Assembly (NCBI GenBank): GCA_913049615.1
Contig: CAJWZI010000094.1
Span: 1-6,435, forward strand
DNA: 6,435 nucleotides
Direction: 5' to 3'
DNA from: an uncultured Alphaproteobacteria bacterium
Lineage (GTDB): Bacteria > Pseudomonadota > Alphaproteobacteria > GCA-2731375
Part shown: in pieces, positions 1-6,097 of the stretch
Numbering within the stretch: the first letter of the stretch is position 1
Layout of the letters: every line of letters begins with the position of its first letter
The notes under the pieces: generated by a model
Seen by the model: the letters and a program-made list of their open reading frames with translations, nothing else
Told to the model about the DNA's origin: nothing
Databases searched by the model: none
Translations under genes and position numbers: made by a program

Positions 1-127
1 CCAGCCGCTCCCATAAAAATGTTCCGGTCTCAGAATTTGGCCAAACAAAGAGTCGCCCAGAGGCAAAACTGAGCAGCATGTCTTTTGTCAATTTCTACTG
101 TCAAGAAACAGAATATTTACAAACTGT

Positions 128-745
128 CTATCTGGAGTAGTACTCAATCACCAGGTTTGGTTCCATGGGTACCGGGTATGGGACTTCGGAGAATTTTGGC
201 GTACGGACAAAAGTGCCGCGACGCTTGCCAAGGTCGACTTCCATATATTCAGGTATATCCCGCTCGGGTGAATCTAAGGCATCGAGCACCATAACAATCT
301 CGCGGGATTTTTCCTTGATCTCGATTACGTCACCCTCACCAACCCGGTAAGAAGCGATGTTGACCCGTTTGCCGTTGACTAGAATATGGCCGTGGTTAAT
401 GAACTGCCGTGCCGAAAAAACCGTGGGAACGAATTTCATGCGATAAATGACTGCGTCCAAGCGCCGTTCCAACAAGCCAATCAATACCTCCGTGGTGTCA
501 CCCCTAACCTTAACGGCTTCGTTATAAGTGCGGCGAAACTGTTTCTCGGTGATATTGCCATAGTAACCGCGCAGTTTTTGCTTGGCGGCCAACTGAATAC
601 CGTAGTCAGATGGTTTGCGCCGCCGCCCCTGGGCATGCTGCCCCGGCGGATAATCCCGCTTGTTGACAGGGCTTTTCGGCCGGCCCCAAAGGTTTTCACC
701 CAGGCGGCGGTTTAGCTTATATTTGGAGCGTAGTCGCTTCGTCAT
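128..745 (-). CDS. rpsD: 30S ribosomal protein S4
   Basis: Small-subunit ribosomal protein S4, a primary 16S rRNA binder that nucleates assembly of the 30S body and helps hold translational accuracy. The 205-residue product is full length for the family. The N-terminal rRNA-binding part (about residues 1-92) includes the family stretches [20 protein letters not shown] (19-38) and [20 protein letters not shown] (44-63). The S4 RNA-binding domain lies at about 93-156, with [11 protein letters not shown] and [19 protein letters not shown]. The C-terminus [12 protein letters not shown] is typical of alphaproteobacterial S4. It has no zinc-binding cysteines, so it is the zinc-free form. A usually conserved proline in the VNxPSYRV stretch is Ala131 here, a minor oddity. 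The ATG is preceded by a purine-rich GAGAGAAG rather than a strong Shine-Dalgarno. The gene is transcribed away from trmJ's end, with its own promoter upstream. Identity is near certain from the protein sequence. Confidence 0.98.
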   Translation of the reverse strand: MTKRLRSKYKLNRRLGENLWGRPKSPVNKRDYPPGQHAQGRRRKPSDYGIQLAAKQKLRGYYGNITEKQFRRTYNEAVKVRGDTTEVLIGLLERRLDAVIYRMKFVPTVFSARQFINHGHILVNGKRVNIASYRVGEGDVIEIKEKSREIVMVLDALDSPERDIPEYMEVDLGKRRGTFVRTPKFSEVPYPVPMEPNLVIEYYSR

Positions 746-760
746 TCAGGTTCTTCTCTC

Positions 761-773
761 AGCATCAAATGCT
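761..773 (-). other. Small hairpin just upstream of the rpsD ribosome binding region
   Basis: The stem AGCAT/ATGCT (5 bp) with a 3-nt loop lies 15 nt before the rpsD start codon, directly next to the purine-rich GAGAGAAG. S4 is known in E. coli to repress its own operon by binding a structured leader, but that leader is a pseudoknot in a different operon. I see no clear copy of it here. Any role for this weak stem is speculative. Confidence 0.25.
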
Positions 774-810
774 TGAATGAATTTCGCGCGGCCAACCGAC
801 CAGTCATAAA

Positions 811-828
811 CAGGTCGCGCAGGTCGCG
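811..828 (-). repeat. Tandem 9-bp direct repeat in the rpsD leader
   Basis: CAGGTCGCG occurs twice back to back on the plus strand (811-819 and 820-828), so the rpsD transcript would carry two copies of CGCGACCTG right at or just after its predicted start near 825. The repeat lies in the discriminator/initially transcribed region, where sequence can affect promoter output. It may equally be chance in a GC-rich patch. Confidence 0.5.
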
Positions 829-831
829 GGA

Positions 832-859
832 GTTATACCAATCAATTTAGCTAAGTCAA
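832..859 (-). promoter_or_regulatory. Probable sigma-70 promoter of rpsD
   Basis: On the minus strand a -35 box TTGACT (854-859) and a -10 box TATAAC (832-837) are separated by 16 bp. Each matches the sigma-70 consensus at 5 of 6 positions. The predicted start of transcription is near 825, giving an rpsD leader of about 80 nt. The -35 box sits only 7 bp past the trmJ stop codon, so rpsD need not depend on read-through from the cysS operon. This is the best promoter match I found in the window; it is a sequence match only. Confidence 0.6.
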
Positions 860-866
860 ATGGCAT

Positions 867-1631
867 TTAAGCGCCACCGTTACGACGTATCAAAGCGGAT
901 ATGACTCCATGAAAACTACGGACTTCTTGATCGGTCAAATTGGCGCGGCGAAAAACGTTGCGTAGATTACGCATCATTGAGGGCGCTTTTTCTGGGGGTT
1001 TCAAAAACCCAGCCTGCTGCAACTGTTCTTCCAACCGGCTTTCAAAAAATTGGAGTTCGCCTAAGGTCGCTGGTTCACTTTTTCCAGTTGTTTCCAATAC
1101 GGCAGCCGGGCTGGATGTGAACCATTCATAGCAAATTACTAACACTGCCTGCGCAAGGTTCAGCGACGAAAAAGTGGGATTTGCTGGTATTTGGAGGATC
1201 GTTTGGGCCACGGTGGTGTCGTCATTATCCAGGCCTGCTTTTTCACCACCAAACAAGATTCCCAATTGTTGGCCCTGGGCTAACCGCAGCCGCATGTCCG
1301 CCACGGCCTCCCTCGGCGTCATGCACGGTTTCTCCATTTCCCGCGCCCTGGCCGTAGTAGCGAAGACGCAATGCAGGTCGGCTACTGCAGAAAACGTATC
1401 ATCATACAGGATTGCGGCGTCCAGAAGTTCATGGGCACGGCTGGACATGGCATGGGCCTTGGGGTTAGGCCAGCCGTCCCGCGGGTCCACGATGCGAAGG
1501 CGATTTAGGCCAAAATTCTTCATGGCCCTCGCTGCCGCACCTATATTCTCCCCCATCTGCGGCCGCACCAGTATCACTACCGGGCTGGGCCCGGCGTCTA
1601 AGATCGTCTTCGTGGAATCAGTCCCGGCCAC
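867..1631 (-). CDS. trmJ: TrmJ/SpoU-family RNA 2'-O-methyltransferase
   Basis: A SPOUT-fold methyltransferase that uses S-adenosylmethionine to methylate a ribose 2'-OH, most likely at position 32 of certain tRNAs as TrmJ does. The three SpoU motifs are present: motif 1 VRPQMGENIGAAARAMKNFG (22-41) with Asn29 and the probable catalytic Arg35; motif 2 LFGGEKAGL (126-134); motif 3 IPANPTFSSLNLAQAVLVIC (148-167), which forms the SAM-binding knot. The C-terminal extension (about 190-254), ending in MMRNLRNVFRRANLTDQEV, is typical of the alphaproteobacterial TrmJ-like group. In motif 2 the usual Arg after Glu130 is Lys131, a conservative change. The start is GTG, with GAGG four bases ahead that overlaps the cimA remnant's TGA stop, so translation is probably coupled. 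At 254 residues it is normal in length. The family call is firm; the exact target nucleotide is inferred. Confidence 0.9.
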   Translation of the reverse strand: MAGTDSTKTILDAGPSPVVILVRPQMGENIGAAARAMKNFGLNRLRIVDPRDGWPNPKAHAMSSRAHELLDAAILYDDTFSAVADLHCVFATTARAREMEKPCMTPREAVADMRLRLAQGQQLGILFGGEKAGLDNDDTTVAQTILQIPANPTFSSLNLAQAVLVICYEWFTSSPAAVLETTGKSEPATLGELQFFESRLEEQLQQAGFLKPPEKAPSMMRNLRNVFRRANLTDQEVRSFHGVISALIRRNGGA

Positions 1632-1637
1632 GATGCC

Positions 1638-1988
1638 TCACGGCGCTTCCGCGCCGTCCTTGAACAGTTTGTACGTGATGCTGTCAAGTAAGGCCATAAA
1701 CGAAGCGTTGACGACTTCTGATAGCCCCGGATCGTTGTCAGCACTTCGGCCTGGCCGCTTGGTCATGCCGAACGCGGTGAATTTAGCGCGCTTCAGTTTC
1801 GGAGGTGCCTGAAAAAAGCTGCTATCCGTCGGATTGGCCCCGGGCCAGCCACCTTCCACATAATCCACGCCTAGGCGGTCCAAGGCTTCAGCTATAACGC
1901 GCTTGTCCTCAACCGAGAAATCGACGCCGGATGTCTGTGCACCGTCCCGCAGGGTGGTATCGAATACGTAGAGACGCTCTTTAGCCAA
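1638..1988 (-). pseudogene. cimA: Citramalate synthase remnant with a large in-frame internal deletion
   Basis: CimA condenses pyruvate and acetyl-CoA to (R)-citramalate, the entry to threonine-independent isoleucine synthesis. The family is usually about 520-540 residues; this frame has 116. Residues 1-89 are a clear CimA N-terminus: ERLYVFDTTLRDGAQTSG (4-21, catalytic/metal-binding Arg14-Asp15), YVEGGWPGANPTD (43-55) and FGMTKRPGRSADNDPGL (73-89). Residues from about 92 on, VVNASFMALLDSITYKLF, match the extreme C-terminus of the family, so about 400 residues are absent, including the HxH metal ligands, most of the TIM barrel and the LeuA-type domain. The enzyme cannot be active. The start is taken as TTG at 1988, because it gives the usual MAKERL opening and has a strong GGAGGG site; an ATG at 2042 would overlap cysS. 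No stop or frameshift is present. A misassembly is possible. Confidence 0.8.
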
Positions 1989-1992
1989 TATC

Positions 1993-3360
1993 CTACCCTC
2001 CACGCCGCCAGGTTGTACCCTGTGCGCCGTCTTCCAATACAATTCCCTGTGCAGCCAATTCCTCGCGAATGCGATCTGAAGTCGCGAAATCCTTATCCGT
2101 ACGCGCCCGACGCCGCTGTTCGATCAATTCTTCGATCGCCTCCGCAGAGAGATCATCATTTCTACCCTGCCCTTGGAACCAGACTTCTGGTGAGGCTTGC
2201 AGAAGGCCCATGATCTGGCCCACAGCCTTTAACGATGACGCCGCCGCCCCATCACCCGCCATAGCCTGGTCTGCTAGGCGGTGCATCGCAGCGATTGCCC
2301 TTGGCGTGTTCATATCGTCCAACAAAGCCTTCTCCACATCCTCGGGCAACTCGGGACCAGACTGTGCTTCTCCGGCAGCGCGATACCAACGGTCTAGAAT
2401 ACGGCGAGATTCAACCACCAGTTCCTTGGTAAAGTCCAAAGGTTGACGATAATGCGCCGACAACAGGGTCAAACGCAGGGCTTCACCCGGAAATTCATCT
2501 AATAACTCATGCACGGTCAGAAAGTTGCCAAGAGATTTTGACATTTTCTCTCCACCGACGGTGACGTGGCCGTTATGCATCCAATAATTCGCTAGGGTAG
2601 CTCCGTCATGGGCGCAGGCGCTCTGAGCTAGTTCATTCTGATGGTGGGGAAAGACCAGATCGATACCGCCGCCATGGATGTCAAACGTCTCTCCCAAAAG
2701 AGCTTCTGACATTACCGAGCATTCCAGATGCCAGCCCGGCCGTCCCCTACCCCACGGGCTGCCCCAACCGGGCTGATCCCCAGCGGATGGCTTCCATAGA
2801 ACGAAATCCGTCGGATTACGTTTATAAGGCGCAACGTCCACCCGGGCGCCGGCAATCAGCTCGTTCTGACTGCGGCGAGAGAAGGCGCCGTAGTCTTCCA
2901 TCGAACTTGTGTCAAACAACACATGCCCATCGGCAGTGTAAGCATGACCTTTAGCAATCAAGGCCTCAGTCATGTCCACCATGCTCGGTACATAATCGGT
3001 GGCACGGGGTTCGTGATCGGGCGTTAAGGCGTTGAGGGCCGCCATGTCCTCGTGAAAGACCTGGGTGGTTTTAAGGGTCACCTCGGCAATGGTCTGGCCC
3101 CCTTCATGGGCCCGGTCAATAATTTTGTCATCAATATCGGTAATATTGCGTACGTAGATGACGGTGTCGTAGAGGCGCCGTAATAGACGCACGAAACTGT
3201 CGAACACGACCACGGGTCGGGCATTTCCAATGTGAGCTAGGTCATAAACCGTAGGGCCACAGACATAAATGCGAACCTCATCCGGCCGCATAGGCACGAA
3301 ATCTTCCTTGTTGCGGGTCGCTGTGTTCTGAATTTGTAAGGTTTTAGGTGCGGTCGGCAT
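1993..3360 (-). CDS. cysS: Cysteinyl-tRNA synthetase
   Basis: Class I aminoacyl-tRNA synthetase that charges tRNA-Cys with cysteine using ATP, in the cytoplasm. From the ATG at 3360 the product has 455 residues, close to the E. coli enzyme. In this numbering the HIGH motif is HIGN at 43-46, KMSKS is at 272-276, and the zinc ligands that select cysteine are Cys34, Cys214, His239 and Glu243. Other family blocks are present: VRNITDIDDKII, GARVDVAPYKRNPTDFVLWK, GRPGWHLECS and the C-terminal GIVLEDGAQGTTWRR. Two in-frame ATGs lie upstream (3378 and 3408). I prefer 3360 because GGGAG sits 8 nt before it and because CysS proteins normally begin shortly before the NTxTRxKE stretch. It is the first gene of the tight minus-strand group cysS-cimA-trmJ. 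All catalytic elements are intact, so it should be functional. Confidence 0.97.
   Translation of the reverse strand: MPTAPKTLQIQNTATRNKEDFVPMRPDEVRIYVCGPTVYDLAHIGNARPVVVFDSFVRLLRRLYDTVIYVRNITDIDDKIIDRAHEGGQTIAEVTLKTTQVFHEDMAALNALTPDHEPRATDYVPSMVDMTEALIAKGHAYTADGHVLFDTSSMEDYGAFSRRSQNELIAGARVDVAPYKRNPTDFVLWKPSAGDQPGWGSPWGRGRPGWHLECSVMSEALLGETFDIHGGGIDLVFPHHQNELAQSACAHDGATLANYWMHNGHVTVGGEKMSKSLGNFLTVHELLDEFPGEALRLTLLSAHYRQPLDFTKELVVESRRILDRWYRAAGEAQSGPELPEDVEKALLDDMNTPRAIAAMHRLADQAMAGDGAAASSLKAVGQIMGLLQASPEVWFQGQGRNDDLSAEAIEELIEQRRRARTDKDFATSDRIREELAAQGIVLEDGAQGTTWRRGG
1996..2001 (-). promoter_or_regulatory. Shine-Dalgarno site deciding the TTG start of the cimA remnant
   Basis: GGAGGG on the minus strand lies inside the last codons of cysS and is separated by 7 nt from the TTG at 1988. 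It is the strongest ribosome binding site in the left block and supports TTG rather than the in-frame ATG at 2042. With only 4 nt between the cysS stop and the TTG, translation of the two genes is likely coupled. Confidence 0.7.
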
Positions 3361-3368
3361 CGGGATAG

Positions 3369-3373
3369 CTCCC
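3369..3373 (-). promoter_or_regulatory. Shine-Dalgarno site deciding the cysS start
   Basis: GGGAG on the minus strand, 8 nt ahead of the ATG at 3360. It directly follows the alternative ATG at 3376-3378, which itself lacks a good site, so the shorter product is the better start choice. Confidence 0.6.
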
Positions 3374-3484
3374 GTCATATTACGAATGCTGATGTCAGAA
3401 TGCGCCAAAAAATATTGGCCGCGGCGCCTCTAACTTTGCCTAGGCGCAAAAGGGAGGTGTGCAGGCAATACCTAGACGACCTCC

Positions 3485-3503
3485 GCCGGTACAACAGACC
3501 GGC
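3485..3503. promoter_or_regulatory. Interrupted palindrome, possible operator
   Basis: GCCGGT, 7 bp of spacer, then ACCGGC: perfect 6-bp arms with dyad symmetry. It lies in the shared upstream region of cysS and the thiolase operon, about 200 bp before the thiolase start. No T-run follows on either strand, so it does not look like an intrinsic terminator. A dimeric repressor site (for example of the TetR type common beside acyl-CoA catabolic genes) would look like this, but no regulator gene lies in the window and the function is inferred. Confidence 0.3.
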
Positions 3504-3704
3504 AAGGCGGTAATTCGGTAGTATTGCTTCAAATGCTGCATTGCGAGCAAGTGTCCCTTAATTGTCGCCCCGAAAACGACGGCGTCCTTATAAACCCCGT
3601 CATGGCCAAAAGTCCAGCGTTCCTAATTCATATTTGCTGGTGATGGCGGACAGCATGCGAGATAATGGGCACAGAAACGCAGGAATTCATTAGAGGAACA
3701 GAAG

Positions 3705-4853
3705 ATGGGCCTTACGGATAAATGTGCCGTCACCGGCATTGGCGAGACGGAATATTCCAAGAATTCCGGAAAGTCGGTAGTAGCTTTGCAAATGGAGGCA
3801 TCCCTGAAGGCAATCGCCGACGCGGGGCTAAAGCCGAATGATATTGATGGGGTTATTCCCTACGGCAATTTGCAAGTCGTCGCCGAGGATTTCATCACCA
3901 ACTTGGGCATTCAGGATTTGCGTTATTCCGCCGTAACGCCCCTCGGCGGAGCCAGCGCCGTCGCCGCTATCCAAGCCGCCGTTTCGGCAATAGCCTCGGG
4001 CGTTGCCAATAATGTGCTTATTCCAATTGGCCGAAACGGTTCCTCAGGGGAACGTATCGGCGCTCGTATGCAATCCATGCCGCAATTTCGGGTTCTAGGG
4101 GAATTCGAGATGCCGTCTGGCAATATAGCGCCTCCGCAATTGTATGCTCATATGGCACGCCGCCATATGGAACTATATGGCACAAGGTCGGAGCAACTGG
4201 CGGAAATCGCCGTCACCGTCCGCTCCCACGCCCTTTTGAATGACAACGCGGTCATGAAAAAACCCATGACCATCGAGGATCATCAAAATTCACGCATGAT
4301 CTCGGACCCCTTGCGCCTTTTTGATTGCTGTTTAGAAAGCGACGGAGGCGCAGCGGTAGTGATCTCCGCCTCGGACCGGGCCAAAGACATGGCACAAAAA
4401 CCCATCTACATCATGGGTGTGGCTGAAGGGCATCCCGACTCCCCATCCATCATCACGCAACGCCCTGATATGACAACCCTAGGTACTGCCAAGGCGGCGC
4501 CACGTGCCTTCGGTATGGCGGGAATAGGACCAAAGGATATCGATGTTGCAGAAGTCTATGATTGCTTTACCTACATCGTGATGTGCCAGCTGGAGGACCT
4601 GGGCTTCTGCAAAAAGGGCGAAGGTGGCGACTTTGTCTCCGACGGCCGAATTGCCCTTGGCGGCGAATTGCCCATCAATACCCACGGTGGCCTGCTATCC
4701 CAGTCTCATATCGTTGGCATGAACCATGTCTGCGAACTGGTAAAACAACTTCGCGGCGCGGGTGGCAAGGCCCAAGTTGCAAATGCCGAGATCGGGTTGG
4801 TCACAGGCTATGGTGATATGGGTGACGGTTCCGTCGCCATCATGCGTAATTGA
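3705..4853 (+). CDS. Thiolase-fold protein of the SCP-x/lipid-transfer class, lacking catalytic cysteines
   Basis: A 382-residue thiolase-superfamily protein expected to act on acyl-CoA thioesters in the cytoplasm. Family blocks in order: VTGIGETEYSK (9-19), the nucleophile-loop region PLGGASAVAAIQAA (79-92), ISDPLRLFDCCLESDGGAAV (199-218), DIDVAEVYDCFTY (278-290) and INTHGGLLSQSHIVGMNH (324-341). Where classical thiolases carry the nucleophilic Cys this protein has GGAS (Gly81-Ser84), and where they carry the second Cys in CxG it has GYG (368-370). His335, at the GHP position, is kept; His327 and Tyr285/Asp286 are other candidate active-site residues. This pattern resembles Ltp2-type aldolases and DUF35-associated thiolases more than degradative thiolases. 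GAGGA 7 nt ahead supports the ATG. The DUF35 gene follows after 17 nt and is its probable partner. Family is firm; the reaction (retro-aldol, Claisen or other) and substrate are not known. Confidence 0.9.
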   Translation: MGLTDKCAVTGIGETEYSKNSGKSVVALQMEASLKAIADAGLKPNDIDGVIPYGNLQVVAEDFITNLGIQDLRYSAVTPLGGASAVAAIQAAVSAIASGVANNVLIPIGRNGSSGERIGARMQSMPQFRVLGEFEMPSGNIAPPQLYAHMARRHMELYGTRSEQLAEIAVTVRSHALLNDNAVMKKPMTIEDHQNSRMISDPLRLFDCCLESDGGAAVVISASDRAKDMAQKPIYIMGVAEGHPDSPSIITQRPDMTTLGTAKAAPRAFGMAGIGPKDIDVAEVYDCFTYIVMCQLEDLGFCKKGEGGDFVSDGRIALGGELPINTHGGLLSQSHIVGMNHVCELVKQLRGAGGKAQVANAEIGLVTGYGDMGDGSVAIMRN

Positions 4854-4870
4854 GTGGTGGGAGATTTATC

Positions 4871-5284
4871 ATGAGCGAAGTACCCAACGAAAAACCCCTG
4901 CCGCTCTTAGACAGAGACTCCAAACCGTTCTGGGATAGCCTGCAAGAGCAAAATATGCGCCTACAGCGCTGCGCAGAATGCGGCAAGATTCGTCACTATC
5001 CGCGACCAGTGTGCGATAGCTGCCATTCCATGGAGGTGGATTGGGTGCGCGCCAGCGGCAAAGGTAAGGTGCATAGCTGGACCGTCTCCCATCATGCGTT
5101 CCACCCCGGTTTCATTCCGGATTTACCTATGACCCTGGTTACCGTGGATCTGGAGGAGGGCGTACGCATGTGCGCGCAAATGCGGGATTTTGATCCGGAC
5201 GAACTGCGCGTACATATGCCGGTAGTGCTCGGATATGAAGCCTTGTCCAAGGAAGTGACGCTGCCCGTATTCCATCCCGCCTAG
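4871..5284 (+). CDS. DUF35 zinc-ribbon/OB-fold acyl-CoA-associated protein
   Basis: A 137-residue protein with an N-terminal helix, a rubredoxin-like zinc ribbon with Cys34-x2-Cys37 and Cys48-x2-Cys51 (RCAECG and VCDSCH, around the family's YPRP), and a C-terminal OB fold (about 54-137; ASGKGKVHSWTVSHHAFHPG). Proteins of this class (ChsH2 C-terminal part, BbsA, the archaeal thiolase/HMG-CoA synthase partner) bind a thiolase-like subunit and help hold or channel the CoA substrate. The adjacent thiolase-like gene makes the same pairing likely here. The start is ATG at 4871, with GGGAG 7 nt upstream; a TTG at 4850 that overlaps the thiolase stop has no such support. All four zinc ligands are present, so the protein looks intact. 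It probably has no catalytic activity on its own. Confidence 0.9.
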   Translation: MSEVPNEKPLPLLDRDSKPFWDSLQEQNMRLQRCAECGKIRHYPRPVCDSCHSMEVDWVRASGKGKVHSWTVSHHAFHPGFIPDLPMTLVTVDLEEGVRMCAQMRDFDPDELRVHMPVVLGYEALSKEVTLPVFHPA

Positions 5285-5290
5285 GCTCGG

Positions 5291-6064
5291 ATGTTGACGG
5301 CCGAAGAGACAAAGGTAGCGGTTATTTCTGGTGCCGCTCGCGGTATTGGTTTAGCCACGAGCCAGCGATTTCTTGAGGAAGGCTGGCGACTGGGATTATT
5401 GGATATCGACGGTGAAGCACTAGAACATTCGACGGCTAATCTCGCAAACGTCATTGCCGTTACCTGCGATGTGGCGATACCTGAACAGGTCCAGGCCGCC
5501 ATTAACAGGATTGTCACGTCTTTTGGTCGAATTGATGCCCTAGTCAATAATGCGGGCACGGCGGTATTCAAACCGCTGTTGGAAACAACATACGAGGAAT
5601 GGCAAAGGGTGATAGACGTAAACCTAAGCGGACCGTTCTTGTGTTCACAGGCCTGCGCCCCTGCCATGATCCAACAGGGGGGTGGCAGCATTGTTAACAT
5701 CACCTCCATTTCTGGCCTGCGGGCCAGCACTCTTCGGGTTGCCTATGGCACTTCTAAAGCTGGTCTAATGCATCTGACCAAACAACAGGCGGCAGAGTTG
5801 GGCGAGGTGGGAATTCGCGTTAACGCCGTTTCCCCAGGACCAGTGGATACGGCCATGGCGAAGGCGGTGCACAGTCCTGACATCCGGGCTGATTATCACG
5901 ACGCCATTCCCCTGAACCGCTACGGGCTGGAACAGGAAATCGCGGAAGTAATTTGGTTTCTATGCAGCGATCGCGCCAGTTATATCACCGGTCAAACCCT
6001 GGCTGTTGATGGTGGCTTCGATGCTACGGGAATTGGGTTGCCTAGTTTACGCAAGAACTTGTAA
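5291..6064 (+). CDS. Classical short-chain dehydrogenase/reductase
   Basis: A 257-residue NAD(P)-dependent oxidoreductase of the classical SDR family, with a Rossmann fold. Visible elements: cofactor loop SGAARGIG (13-20), acidic Asp38 at the end of the second strand (which favours NAD(H) over NADP(H)), CDV at 59-61, NNAG (86-89), and the full catalytic tetrad Asn111, Ser139, Tyr152 and Lys156 (YGTSK). The PG motif SPGPVDTAM (181-189) and the C-terminal ITGQTLAVDGGF (232-243) are standard. Its best guess of role is oxidation or reduction of a hydroxy/keto group on the acyl-CoA handled by the thiolase-like/DUF35 pair, as BbsCD does in the Bbs pathway. The start is 6 nt after the DUF35 stop and has only a weak ribosome binding site, suggesting translational coupling. 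Family is certain; the substrate is not readable from the sequence. Confidence 0.93.
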   Translation: MLTAEETKVAVISGAARGIGLATSQRFLEEGWRLGLLDIDGEALEHSTANLANVIAVTCDVAIPEQVQAAINRIVTSFGRIDALVNNAGTAVFKPLLETTYEEWQRVIDVNLSGPFLCSQACAPAMIQQGGGSIVNITSISGLRASTLRVAYGTSKAGLMHLTKQQAAELGEVGIRVNAVSPGPVDTAMAKAVHSPDIRADYHDAIPLNRYGLEQEIAEVIWFLCSDRASYITGQTLAVDGGFDATGIGLPSLRKNL

Positions 6065-6074
6065 TTTATATAAA
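6046..6074 (+). promoter_or_regulatory. Possible promoter of the MAPEG gene
   Basis: TTTACG (6046-6051) and TATAAA (6069-6074), 17 bp apart, match the sigma-70 boxes at 4 of 6 and 5 of 6 positions and overlap the end of the SDR gene. Transcription would start near 6081, just ahead of the GGGAG site at 6083-6087. The region is A/T-rich, so chance matches are easy. The MAPEG gene may also simply be read from the operon. Confidence 0.3.
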
Positions 6075-6097
6075 TAAAAAAAGGGAGTGGTTCTTCA

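Larger units (their letters stand above)
3361..3704. other. Divergent intergenic region between cysS and the thiolase operon
   Basis: This 344-bp stretch must carry the promoters of both divergent transcription units. I find no convincing coding sequence, RNA gene or transposon remnant in it. On the minus strand I see no clear -35/-10 pair for cysS. On the plus strand TATAAA (near 3580) and GATAAT (near 3660) could be -10 boxes, but neither has a good -35 box at the right distance. A GCCAA/TTGGC weak stem lies at 3404-3419 and a stronger interrupted palindrome at 3485-3503. The thiolase ribosome binding site GAGGA is at 3693-3697, 7 nt before its ATG. Confidence 0.6.

Noticed and set aside
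1..127. Search for an intrinsic terminator of rpsD
   Set aside because: The only symmetry is a 10-bp TTTGGCCAAA palindrome near 38-47 and some weak stems; no GC-rich hairpin with a U-run was found, so none is annotated.
1174..1812. Long plus-strand open frame (212 codons) across trmJ and the cimA remnant
   Set aside because: It is antisense to trmJ, whose protein has all SpoU motifs, and to the CimA N-terminal motifs; its own translation shows no recognisable domain and it has no good ribosome binding site.
3432..3450. TTTGC-CTAGGC-GCAAA inverted repeat considered as a terminator or operator
   Set aside because: The stem is only 5 bp, no T-run follows in either direction in the right place, and it lies upstream of both divergent genes where a terminator makes no sense.
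3643..3693. 16-codon plus-strand micro-frame (MADSMRDNGHRNAGIH) ending in the thiolase ribosome binding site
   Set aside because: A leader peptide is conceivable, but the start has no Shine-Dalgarno, there is no run of regulatory codons and no attenuator hairpin follows.
4850..4870. TTG at 4850 as an upstream start for the DUF35 protein
   Set aside because: It overlaps the thiolase stop, adds only seven residues not typical of the family, and the GGGAG at 4859-4863 is placed correctly for the ATG at 4871.
5281..5730. Minus-strand open frame of 149 codons within the SDR gene
   Set aside because: It is fully antisense to the cofactor-binding and catalytic half of the SDR, and its product resembles no family; such mirror frames are common opposite SDR genes.
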